A stretch of 64,000 nt of DNA from assembly GCF_025562755.1 (NCBI RefSeq), contig NZ_CP103300.1:868001-932000 (forward strand), written 5' to 3'. Of this stretch, positions 42,191-50,547 are shown one piece after another; positions within the stretch are counted from its first letter, which is position 1; the number at the start of each line of letters is the position of its first letter. Source of the DNA: Endozoicomonas euniceicola. GTDB lineage: Bacteria > Pseudomonadota > Gammaproteobacteria > Pseudomonadales > Endozoicomonadaceae. Below the pieces are notes generated by a model. It saw only the letters and a program-made list of their open reading frames with translations. It was not told the DNA's origin and made no database searches. A program made the translations under genes and the position numbers.

Positions 42191-43066
42191 ATGCGCCGAT
42201 CCGGTTTTTCAAGAGCTGCTGTCAGACGCCCCCCACGAATTGACCCGACACTCGCCAACGCACATTTGGCAAGCTTTCCCTACCATCAGGATGTAAACCA
42301 GCTGCCTCCGGGGTATGTATTGAATCCGGTCATTGCATCACAAATCACAGAAAGCGCCCGAAAGCTGCCTGGCGGCGAGGAACTGTCGTTTATAAGTACC
42401 AGTCATGCCGCCAGCTCCAATTCTGGCCCCGGAGCCAGTGCCAGCACCAGCAAAGCCATCACATTCATTACCTCTAAATCCGGATTGGTGGCGTATGTCA
42501 TAGAGGGGGGAGGTGCTTATAATCTCATTTTTGGTGGTACAACATCTGGCGCAACCGCAGGTGACTTAACCCAGAGAAGTATGGCTAACCTCAGGCATAC
42601 CATGTCACAGTGGGCAGCAAACATAAAAAATGGCTTAGGTGGATTACCAAAATGTTACACCGAGGCACAACTTCTGTTAGCGGCACTGATTAAACATACG
42701 GCCTACTCCGGCTCTAAGGCTGCCGTTTACGGGCACTCGCTGGGCGGAGGTATGGCCACTTATGCGGCGGCCAGCCTGAGTACAGAAAGCTGCAACATTG
42801 CAGCTACCGGATTTTGTTCGGCCGAACTGGGCAATGCTGCGATAGAAGCGATCAAGGCCAACCGTACTGAAGAGAGTACCGCTGCTGCTATTTCCAAAAT
42901 AAATCACCTCCTTATAGCGGGCGATCCGGTCTCTTCTGTTGGCAGGGTTGTTCCCAGGCTTCAGCACGTCGGAGATGTAACAAAAATAGATCATATTCCG
43001 GGAGTCAGTAACCCGGTTAAAATTCACGACCAGTTCATGTCATCCATTAGCTTTCATTTCTCCTGA
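42191..43066 (+). CDS. Lipase class 3-like alpha/beta hydrolase
   Basis: 291 residues with a strong ribosome-binding site (GGAGAAAAG). AAVYGHSLGGGMATYAAASL carries the GxSxG nucleophile Ser183. Asp245 in IAGDPVSSVGRVVP and His279 in KIHDQF complete a lipase_3-type triad, as does the preceding YTEAQLLLAALIKHT helix. There is no Sec signal; the N-terminus is basic and Pro-rich (RRSGFSRAAVRRPPRIDP). It could be a lipase or phospholipase delivered by a specialised secretion system, or a cytosolic esterase. Triad assignment is firm; substrate unknown. Confidence 0.72.
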   Translation: MRRSGFSRAAVRRPPRIDPTLANAHLASFPYHQDVNQLPPGYVLNPVIASQITESARKLPGGEELSFISTSHAASSNSGPGASASTSKAITFITSKSGLVAYVIEGGGAYNLIFGGTTSGATAGDLTQRSMANLRHTMSQWAANIKNGLGGLPKCYTEAQLLLAALIKHTAYSGSKAAVYGHSLGGGMATYAAASLSTESCNIAATGFCSAELGNAAIEAIKANRTEESTAAAISKINHLLIAGDPVSSVGRVVPRLQHVGDVTKIDHIPGVSNPVKIHDQFMSSISFHFS

Positions 43067-43096
43067 CAGCGCGCTGAATGCGCGCTGAATGAAAGG

Positions 43097-43155
43097 ACAG
43101 TCCGTCCCCCGGCATGACTCTGCGTACAGTGCCGAGGGACGGGCTGTGTTTTTAC
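43097..43155 (+). terminator. Strong terminator after the lipase-like gene
   Basis: ACAG-t-CCGTCCC-c-CGGCA, a 15-nt loop, TGCCG-a-GGGACGG-g-CTGT, followed by GTTTTT. The long stem also lies 20 bp beyond the oadB stop and may serve both strands. Confidence 0.85.
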
Positions 43156-43173
43156 AATGGTGAGTGCAAGGCT

Positions 43174-44484
43174 TCACATACCAGACAGGTACTTAATCAT
43201 CACACCAGCCGCTACCGCAGAGCCGATAACACCCGCAACGTTGGGTCCCATAGCGTGCATCAGCAGGAAGTTCTGTGGATTCGCTTCCAGCCCCAGCTTG
43301 TTGGAAACCCGCGCCGCCATAGGCACAGCAGACACACCGGCAGAACCAATCAGAGGGTTCACTTTATGTTTGCTGAGCTTGTTCATCAGCTTCGCCATCA
43401 GCAGGCCAGACGCCGTACCGATACTGAAGGCAACAACACCCAGAGACAGAATACCCAGGGTTTCAGGTTGCAGGAACTTATCAGCCACCAGCTTGGAACC
43501 CACCGCAAGACCCAGGAAAATAGTGACAATGTTGATCAGCGCATTCTGAACCGTGTCAGACAGACGCTCCACCACACCACACTCTTTCATCAGATTACCG
43601 AAGCAGAACATACCCAGAAGCGGTGCCGCATCGGGCAGCATCAAAGCCACCAGCACCAGCAACAACAGCGGGAACACAATACGCTCGGTCTTACTGACGG
43701 AGCGCAGCTGCACCATAACAATCCTGCGTTCTTCCTCAGTGGTCAGCGCCCTCATAATCGGCGGCTGAATCAGAGGCACCAGGGCCATGTAAGAGTAAGC
43801 GGCTACTGCAATCGCACCCAACAGCTCCGGAGCCAGAACACTGGACACATAGATCGCCGTCGGACCATCGGCACCACCGATAATACCAATCGCCGCGGCA
43901 TCCGCCAGGCTGAAGTTCATCAGTCCCATGGCACTCAAACCCACAGCGCCCAGCACCGTGGTAAAAATACCAAACTGCGCAGCAGCCCCCAGAAACAGCA
44001 TTTTCGGGTTAGCCAGCAGCGGACCAAAGTCGGTCATGGCACCGACACCCATAAAGATCACCAGCGGCGCAGCACCCGATGCAATCGCTACTTTATAGAA
44101 GGTATACAAGACACCGTTAGAGTAACCAAAGTCAGCTACCACAGCATTAACAGCCTGCTGCACAGCCACACCCGCTTCGTTATAAAGACTCACCAACTCA
44201 TAAGGGCTTACGCTTGTCACTTCAACCCCAAGCACTGCTGCAATAGCAGCAACCACCTGAGGTTGAGCGATAGACAGAGCCTGTTCTATGGCAGGAAGTG
44301 CCAAACCAGCCGCAGGAATATTGGCCATAATGCCACCAAAGCCAATCGGCACCAGCAACAGAGGCTCGAACTGCTTGCGAATCGCCAGATAAAGCAGGAC
44401 AAAACCTACAATAATCATGACGAACTGACCAGAGCTCATATTGTACAGACCGGAGCCGTACCAGAGGTTAAGCATCTTATCCAT
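43174..44484 (-). CDS. oadB: Na+-pumping oxaloacetate decarboxylase, beta subunit
   Basis: 436 residues, many membrane segments. PIGFGGIMANIP, FMGVGAMTDFGPLLANPK (essential Asp), IIGGADGPTAIYVSS and VAFSIGTASGLLMAKLMN mark OadB, which decarboxylates carboxybiotin and exports Na+. It is the last gene of oadGAB; the gap to oadA is 20 bp. Confidence 0.97.
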   Translation of the reverse strand: MDKMLNLWYGSGLYNMSSGQFVMIIVGFVLLYLAIRKQFEPLLLVPIGFGGIMANIPAAGLALPAIEQALSIAQPQVVAAIAAVLGVEVTSVSPYELVSLYNEAGVAVQQAVNAVVADFGYSNGVLYTFYKVAIASGAAPLVIFMGVGAMTDFGPLLANPKMLFLGAAAQFGIFTTVLGAVGLSAMGLMNFSLADAAAIGIIGGADGPTAIYVSSVLAPELLGAIAVAAYSYMALVPLIQPPIMRALTTEEERRIVMVQLRSVSKTERIVFPLLLLVLVALMLPDAAPLLGMFCFGNLMKECGVVERLSDTVQNALINIVTIFLGLAVGSKLVADKFLQPETLGILSLGVVAFSIGTASGLLMAKLMNKLSKHKVNPLIGSAGVSAVPMAARVSNKLGLEANPQNFLLMHAMGPNVAGVIGSAVAAGVMIKYLSGM

Positions 44485-44504
44485 TATTGCTCTCGTCCCC
44501 TGAA

Positions 44505-46313
44505 TCAGGCAATGGCCAGTAAAGTGTCGCCGACGACAACACTGTCGCCTTCACGAACACCCACGGAAGTGACCTTGCCACCGCGCGGCGCCCGCACTTC
44601 GGTTTCCATCTTCATGGCTTCCAGAATCAACAGCACGTCACCTTCATTCACCGCATCGCCGGCAGCCACATTCACTTTCCAGATATTACCCGCGAGAGGA
44701 GCAGGCATTGGCTCACCTTCTCCAGCAGAGCCAGCCGATCCGGCAGGTTCAGCAGCAGGCGTTGCCGCAACCGGCGCAACACTGGAAACATCGCCACCTT
44801 CACTCACTTCAACTACATAGCTATTGCCGTTTACCTTCACGCTGTAGACGCCGGTATCGGAAGCAGCGGCTTTCTTCGCTACTGTCGCAGCAGGTGCTTT
44901 TTCTTCAGCCTTTTCAGCCCCCGGAGCAGGTTCAAAGGCATCCGCATCACCACGATTCTGCAGGAACTTCAGGCCGACCTGTGGGAACAGGGCATAAGTC
45001 AGAACATCGTCTACTGCATCAGAAGCCAGCTTGATACCCTTTTCACCAGCCACCTCTTTCAGCTCAGCGGTCAGCTTATCCATCTCTGCTTCCAGCAAAT
45101 CCGCTGGACGACAGGTGATGGCTTTTGCACCATCCAGTACACGCTCTTGCAGTTCTTTATTAAACGGAGCGGGTGCAGCGCCGTACTCGCCTTTCAGAAT
45201 ACCCTGAGTTTCCTTGGAAATAGACTTGTAACGCTCGCCGGTCAGAATGTTCAGCACTGCCTGGGTGCCGACAATCTGAGAGGTTGGAGTGACCAGCGCG
45301 ATCATTCCCAGGTCCTTACGAACACGAGGAATCTCTTTCAGCACTTCGTCAAACTTGTCAGAAGCGCCCTGCTCGCGCAGCTGGTTTTCCATGTTAGTCA
45401 GCATGCCACCCGGCACCTGGGCGACCAGGATACGGGAGTCAACACCGCGCAATGCGCCCTCGAATTTAGCGTATTTCTTACGCACTTCCCGGAAGTAGGA
45501 AGCAATTTCTTCCAGCTTACCCAGATCCAGACCCGCATCACGGTCAGTACCCTGCAAGGCCGCAACAATAGACTCGGTTGGAGAGTGACCGTAAGTCATG
45601 GACATGGAAGAAATAGCCGTATCCACACGATCGATACCTGCTTCCACCGCCTTCAGGATGGACATGGAAGACAGACCGGATGTAGCGTGGCAGTGCAGCT
45701 GCAACTCCAGATCAGTTTCTTTCTTCAGGCGCTTCACCAGATCGAAAACGTCGGCAGGCGTAATGATGCCAGACATATCCTTAATGCACAGGGAGTCAGC
45801 CCCCATATCCTCAATCTGCTTCGCCAGACTCAGCCACATATCCGTCGTGTGTACTTCGCTGGTCGTATAAGACAGAGTACCCTGGGCATGACCGCCATGA
45901 CGCTTCACCGCCTGCATCGCCTGCTTCAGGTTACGCGGATCGTTCATGGCGTCGAAGACACGGAATACATCCATGCCATTCACACAGGCACGCTCAATAA
46001 ACTTGTCAACAACGTCATCAGCGTAATGACGATAGCCCAGCAGGTTCTGACCCCGCAGCAGCATCTGCTGCCTGGTTTTGGGCATGGCCTTTTTCAGGGT
46101 GCGCAGACGCTCCCACGGGTCTTCCCCCAGAAAACGGATGCAGGAATCAAAGGTCGCACCGCCCCAGGTTTCCAGGGACCAGAAGCCAATATCGTCCAGT
46201 TTTTCAGCAATTGGCAGCATATCTTCAAGACGCAGCCGGGTCGCAAACAGTGACTGATGTGCGTCACGCAATACAACGTCGGTGATACCCAGTGGTTTTT
46301 TTACATTGGCCAT
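44505..46313 (-). CDS. oadA: Oxaloacetate decarboxylase, alpha subunit
   Basis: 602 residues from ATG 46313, rather than the TTG at 46340. Carboxyltransferase domain: GITDVVLRDAHQSLFATR, WGGATFDSCIRFLGEDPWERL, LQLHCHATSGLSSM (metal His). A Pro/Ala linker (about 490-530) leads to the biotinyl domain with Lys568 in EAMKMETEV. It transfers carboxyl from oxaloacetate to biotin on the cytoplasmic side. Middle gene of oadGAB. Confidence 0.97.
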   Translation of the reverse strand: MANVKKPLGITDVVLRDAHQSLFATRLRLEDMLPIAEKLDDIGFWSLETWGGATFDSCIRFLGEDPWERLRTLKKAMPKTRQQMLLRGQNLLGYRHYADDVVDKFIERACVNGMDVFRVFDAMNDPRNLKQAMQAVKRHGGHAQGTLSYTTSEVHTTDMWLSLAKQIEDMGADSLCIKDMSGIITPADVFDLVKRLKKETDLELQLHCHATSGLSSMSILKAVEAGIDRVDTAISSMSMTYGHSPTESIVAALQGTDRDAGLDLGKLEEIASYFREVRKKYAKFEGALRGVDSRILVAQVPGGMLTNMENQLREQGASDKFDEVLKEIPRVRKDLGMIALVTPTSQIVGTQAVLNILTGERYKSISKETQGILKGEYGAAPAPFNKELQERVLDGAKAITCRPADLLEAEMDKLTAELKEVAGEKGIKLASDAVDDVLTYALFPQVGLKFLQNRGDADAFEPAPGAEKAEEKAPAATVAKKAAASDTGVYSVKVNGNSYVVEVSEGGDVSSVAPVAATPAAEPAGSAGSAGEGEPMPAPLAGNIWKVNVAAGDAVNEGDVLLILEAMKMETEVRAPRGGKVTSVGVREGDSVVVGDTLLAIA

Positions 46314-46391
46314 TAGTAAAGGATTCTCTCTGAATGACAAGTTTTAATTACACAAAATTTTTTCATGGCTCTCGCGCCGGGCGCTTTCAGC

Positions 46392-46643
46392 TCACAGTTT
46401 ATTCCGATGCATTTTGATAGCAGCGGTGATCGCAGCAACCAGCTCAGTATCACCAGAGGCCGTCGCAGCAGGTGCGGCAGCCTTTGGCGCTGGTGCCGCC
46501 GGTAAAGGGTCTGGAAAAAAGCGGTTAACCACTTTCGACATGGTTGATGTCACACCCACCAGCGCCGTCAGGAACAGGAATACGAACCCCATTCCAAACA
46601 ACATGAGGTTCACACCTTCCAGTAACAAACCCGATGAAACCAT
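46392..46643 (-). CDS. oadG: Oxaloacetate decarboxylase, gamma subunit
   Basis: 83 residues. One N-terminal membrane helix (LLLEGVNLMLFGMGFVFLFLTALVGV) and a Pro/Ala linker ending in MHRNKL, typical of OadG, which assembles and stabilises the complex. First gene of the operon. The 282 bp to dusC must hold divergent promoters; no specific box is convincing. Confidence 0.93.
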   Translation of the reverse strand: MVSSGLLLEGVNLMLFGMGFVFLFLTALVGVTSTMSKVVNRFFPDPLPAAPAPKAAAPAATASGDTELVAAITAAIKMHRNKL

Positions 46644-46925
46644 ACGTCTCTAATCCTCTGCCTGATAAATGAGCAGAGGTGGTCTCTGCCGTTATTGTTG
46701 CGATTGTACTAACGACATACGCCGCAGCTTCGCGGGTGACAATCTGCAACAACAGCACGAAATTTGCACTAACCCAAGTCAATAGAACTGCATTCTTTAA
46801 AAAAATTTTGAGTGGCAGACACAGTTTGTTGCACTGGATAATTCTGATAAATTCCACTCGGGCAGGCTCCTAGCTGCTGACATTCACACAAACCGTTCAT
46901 ACCATCAACCAAGCATGCCACACTC

Positions 46926-47933
46926 ATGAACCACATCACTCTCGCCCCAATGGAGGGCGTTGTTGACTATTTATTACGGGAACTGCTCAGTGAAATCGGG
47001 GGCATCGACCTGTGTGTCACCGAGTTTATTCGTGTGACCGATACTCGTTTGCCGACATCCGTTTTCCATCGTATCTGTCCGGAACTGAAACACGGCTGCC
47101 AGACCCGGGCCGGAACACCGGTTCATATCCAGTTTCTTGGCAACAATCCGCAGTTACTGGCACTGAATGCCGCCAAAGCCGCAGAAATTGGTGCTCGTGG
47201 AATCGACCTGAACTTTGGCTGTCCCGCAAAAACCGTTTGTCGCCACAAAGGCGGCGCCATCCTGCTACAGGAACCAGAGCTGATTCATGACATCGTAAAA
47301 GCTATTCGAAAGGCAGTACCAGACGAGATGCCGGTAACGGCAAAAATACGCCTGGGCTATCTGGATGGAGACCTTGCCATTGATAACGCTAAAGCCATAG
47401 AAGATGCGGGCGCAAACGGTCTGGCCGTACACGCCCGGACCAAGCTGCAAGGCTACAAGCCTCCTGCCTACTGGGAAGATATTGTGGCGATTCGGGAAGC
47501 GGTAGACATCCCGGTGGTGGCCAATGGCGATATTTTCAGTGTTGAAGACGCCCGCCGGTGCCGGGAAATTACCGGCTGCCAGCGCATTATGGTGGGGCGT
47601 GGGGTGCTACGTAATCCCGGCCTGCCAAAAGCCATTGCCAGCAGCACTGCTGACAAACATCATTGTGACGAGCAGCATTATGGCGAGCAGCGCTGGCATC
47701 AATCATTGGATATACTGCAACGTTTTACCCGCAAAGTGGTGCAGGTTGCCGAATACCCGGAAGCGGATCACCCTTATGGCATCAACAACCCTAAGCGCTA
47801 CCTGGATGGACGCCTTAAACAATGGTTAAGCATGATGAGCAAAACCTCCGAACAGGCACGCCAGCTGTTTGAGCAAATCAAAAGAGAAACCTGCATCCGG
47901 GGAATGTCTGAAAAAGTATACAGAGCCACTTAA
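46926..47933 (+). CDS. dusC: tRNA-dihydrouridine(16) synthase
   Basis: 335 residues. ITLAPMEGVVDYLLRELLSEIGGIDLCVTEFIRV, DLNFGCPAKTVCRHKGGAILL (catalytic Cys), VTAKIRLGY, LAVHARTKLQGYKPPAYWE and MVGRGVLRNPGL match DusC of the FMN-dependent Dus family, which modifies U16. Full length. A compound heptamer repeat array begins shortly after its stop. Confidence 0.95.
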   Translation: MNHITLAPMEGVVDYLLRELLSEIGGIDLCVTEFIRVTDTRLPTSVFHRICPELKHGCQTRAGTPVHIQFLGNNPQLLALNAAKAAEIGARGIDLNFGCPAKTVCRHKGGAILLQEPELIHDIVKAIRKAVPDEMPVTAKIRLGYLDGDLAIDNAKAIEDAGANGLAVHARTKLQGYKPPAYWEDIVAIREAVDIPVVANGDIFSVEDARRCREITGCQRIMVGRGVLRNPGLPKAIASSTADKHHCDEQHYGEQRWHQSLDILQRFTRKVVQVAEYPEADHPYGINNPKRYLDGRLKQWLSMMSKTSEQARQLFEQIKRETCIRGMSEKVYRAT

Positions 47934-47970
47934 TCAGCACTATTCAGGAGGGGCTATCAGCAATATACCT

Positions 47971-48075
47971 GGCTTTTGGCTTTTGGCTTTTGGCTTTTGG
48001 CTTTTGGCTTTTGGCTTTTGGCTTTTGGCTTTTGGCTCTTGGCTCTTGGCTCTTGGCTCTTGGCTCTTGGCTGTT
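47971..48075 (+). repeat. Heptamer array A-left: GGCTTTT/GGCTCTT
   Basis: Fifteen tandem 7-bp units: nine GGCTTTT, five GGCTCTT, one GGCTGTT. Variants are clustered in order, as expected of slippage. Immediately preceded by AATATACC, which is the inverse of the GGTATATT that closes the second array. Confidence 0.95.
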
Positions 48076-48100
48076 CATACAACCATCGAGCAACAACTAA

Positions 48101-48167
48101 CAGCTAACAGCTAACAGCTAACAGCTAACGGCTAACGGCTAACAGCTAACAGCTAACAGCTAACAGC
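48101..48167 (+). repeat. Heptamer array A-right: CAGCTAA
   Basis: Nine tandem 7-bp units (seven CAGCTAA, two CGGCTAA) plus CAGC, separated from array A-left by a 25-bp spacer beginning CATACA. It is followed by GGTATATTCGAAG, 22 bp before mnmC. The unit is the reverse complement of the TTAGCTG unit at 56931-56965. Confidence 0.95.
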
Positions 48168-48188
48168 GGTATATTCGAAGTTAATACC

Positions 48189-50195
48189 ATGACAAGCGAT
48201 CCAAAAAACATAAGCCTGAGTCATGCCCGACTGGAGTGGCGAGACAATGGCCAGCCTGTGTCCAGCCAGTACAATGATATTTACTTTTCCACCGAGTCCG
48301 GAGTGGAAGAGACTTTTCATACCTTTATTAAGCCAAACCGGCTTCCTGAACGTTTTATCAAGTTGAATGCCGGTGAGTGTTTCAGCATCGCAGAAACCGG
48401 CTTTGGTACCGGGCTGAATTTTTTATGTGCCTGGCAGCTGTTTGATGAGCTGGCGGTTGACGGTTCGCGACTGCACTTTATCAGTACCGAAAAGCACCCG
48501 TTGCAGCAGAAAGATTTCCAACGGGCACTGGCACTCTGGCCAACCTTGCAGAAACAGGCTGCGGAACTGGTCAACCTCTACCTGCCTGCCTGCCAGGGAC
48601 AGCAGCATTTTGTCTTTGCTAATGGTCGTATACGTCTCACCCTGCTGATTGGCGATGCTCTGGAAACACTGACGGACTATTCAGGCAAAATCGACGCCTG
48701 GTTTCTGGACGGGTTTACCCCCTCAAAAAACCCTGATATGTGGCGGCCTGAACTGTTCGACACCATAGCCTGCAAAAGTCACGGCCAAACGACTTATGCC
48801 ACTTTCACAGCGGCCCGAACGGTACGTGACAACCTTACCCGGTCAGGTTTCAGTGTGGAGAAGATTCCGGCCTTTGGCAAAAAGCGGGATATGCTGCGAG
48901 GACAGTTCCTGCAACCCACACCGGTATCCTCTATCCGCCCCGAGTGGCAATTGCCAAAGCCCCCCGTAACCAAACGACAACAGGCTGTTGTTATCGGTGG
49001 CGGGCTGGCCGGCACCAGCACCGCCCGATCTCTGGCTGAACGGGGTTGGCAAGTCACTCTGCTGGAACAGCACGAGCAACTGGCCAGCGAAGCTTCCGGT
49101 AATCCCCAGGGCATTCTATATGCCAAACTGTCTCCCCATCACACGCCACTCAGCCGGTTTATTCTGCAAGGCTATCTGTACAGCATCAACCGGCTGAACC
49201 AGTTACAAGACCAACATTCGCCCTACTGGTACCAGTCCGGTGTCATTCAAATGCCAGTCTCGGACAAAGAGCACAAACGCTATCAGGCTCTGGCTGAACA
49301 ATTCCCCAAAGACCTGCTGTTTATGGCGGATTCTGACCAGCTGGCAGAGTTAACCGGGTTCAGGCTTAACCGGAGCGGACTGGTATTTCCTGACGCTGGC
49401 TGGGTGAAGCCAGCTCATTTGTGCCAGTCACTGGCTAACCATCCAGCCATTCAGACAGAAACGGGGTACAGGGTCACAGCCCTTAAAAAAGAAGGCTCTG
49501 AATGGGTTTTGCTCAATGAGCAGCAGGAGACCATCATACGGTCGGAAGTCGTCGTCGTGGCAGGAGGGGTTCACAGCCATCAGTTCCCGCAGCTGGAGCA
49601 CTTACCGGTAAAATCCATTCGGGGACAACTCAGCCAGATAGCAGAAACAGCCAGTAGTAGCAGGTTATCAGCCTGCCTGTGCAGTGAAGGATATATAGCG
49701 CCAGCCTGCGATCATGAACACACAGTGGGCGCTACCTTTGATTTTAACGACGAATGTCTTTCAGTTCGAAAAGAAGACCATCAACGCAACCTTGATATGC
49801 TCTCCAGCCAGATGCCAGAAGTCTATGTCGCACTGGGGGAAAATCGCTCAGGCCCTGACAAACCAGACGTAACAGGTGGGCGCACCGGTTTTCGTTGCAC
49901 AACCCCTGACTACCTGCCTTTGGTTGGGCCGGTTATCAACAGAGATTCATTTATCAAACAGTTTGCCCCTTTACGAAAAGACGCTAAAGCCCTGATTGAT
50001 GACAAAGCAGACTATCTTGAAGGGCTGTACGTGAATACCGGACACGGTTCGAGAGGGCTGATCACCTGCCCCCTGTCCGGGGAAATCATTGCATCCATGA
50101 TTTCAGGCGATAGTAATGTTGTTGAAGACTCACTGCTAAAGGCTCTCAACCCAACGCGATTTTTAATCAGGAACTTAATCAGGAGCACTGTCTGA
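48189..50195 (+). CDS. mnmC: Bifunctional tRNA mnm5s2U biosynthesis enzyme
   Basis: 668 residues. The N-terminal methyltransferase (about 1-245; FSIAETGFGTGLNFLCAW, AWFLDGFTPSKNPDMW) is joined to an FAD-dependent oxidoreductase (AVVIGGGLAGTSTARSLAERG; EASGNPQGILY; GLYVNTGHGSRGL). MnmC converts cmnm5(s2)U34 to mnm5(s2)U34 in tRNA. Its start lies directly behind the heptamer arrays, so the promoter must overlap or precede them. A strong terminator follows 138 bp after the stop. Confidence 0.96.
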   Translation: MTSDPKNISLSHARLEWRDNGQPVSSQYNDIYFSTESGVEETFHTFIKPNRLPERFIKLNAGECFSIAETGFGTGLNFLCAWQLFDELAVDGSRLHFISTEKHPLQQKDFQRALALWPTLQKQAAELVNLYLPACQGQQHFVFANGRIRLTLLIGDALETLTDYSGKIDAWFLDGFTPSKNPDMWRPELFDTIACKSHGQTTYATFTAARTVRDNLTRSGFSVEKIPAFGKKRDMLRGQFLQPTPVSSIRPEWQLPKPPVTKRQQAVVIGGGLAGTSTARSLAERGWQVTLLEQHEQLASEASGNPQGILYAKLSPHHTPLSRFILQGYLYSINRLNQLQDQHSPYWYQSGVIQMPVSDKEHKRYQALAEQFPKDLLFMADSDQLAELTGFRLNRSGLVFPDAGWVKPAHLCQSLANHPAIQTETGYRVTALKKEGSEWVLLNEQQETIIRSEVVVVAGGVHSHQFPQLEHLPVKSIRGQLSQIAETASSSRLSACLCSEGYIAPACDHEHTVGATFDFNDECLSVRKEDHQRNLDMLSSQMPEVYVALGENRSGPDKPDVTGGRTGFRCTTPDYLPLVGPVINRDSFIKQFAPLRKDAKALIDDKADYLEGLYVNTGHGSRGLITCPLSGEIIASMISGDSNVVEDSLLKALNPTRFLIRNLIRSTV

Positions 50196-50332
50196 GGTAG
50201 TCAAAATCAGCCACCCGTAAGTAGTTTGCGAACCGCGAAACGTATATCTACTCAAGGCAAAAGTTAAACAAAGTCACTACTTTTTGTGTATCGCTTTAAT
50301 TGCTCCTGAAAAATACTCGTTCAGCAAACTGC

Positions 50333-50376
50333 GTCCGGACAGCACTCCCCTCTTCGAGTCTGTCCGGTTTTTTTTA
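50333..50376 (+). terminator. Rho-independent terminator downstream of mnmC
   Basis: CCGGACAG, a 17-nt loop, CTGTCCGG and eight T. The rest of 50196-50547 contains no gene; a motif at 50291-50309 resembles one at 40364-40385. Confidence 0.9.
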
Positions 50377-50547
50377 CTATAAATTTCTGCTGCTCACCCC
50401 CCTCCCCGCTTTTATTCTTCCGGTTCTTGACTTTTCCCTTCGGGCTTCTACCTTTTACCAGGGTCTGTCCTTACGAACACTAAAATAATTCAACTGCTCC
50501 GTTACCCATAAATACCCTATAAAGATATAAAAGAGCTGAACTGACTT

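Noticed and set aside
43114..44820. 568-codon plus-strand frame opposite oadB/oadA
   Set aside because: Very His/Arg/Gln-rich translation typical of an antisense shadow; oadB and oadA are complete on the other strand.
45147..46253. 368-codon frame opposite oadA
   Set aside because: Antisense shadow of a conserved enzyme gene.
47869..48114. 81-codon frame coding FWLLAFG repeats
   Set aside because: Produced by the GGCTTTT heptamer array in a frame overlapping the end of dusC; no start signal.
47971..48167. CRISPR array
   Set aside because: Units are contiguous 7-bp repeats without unique spacers and no cas genes are present.
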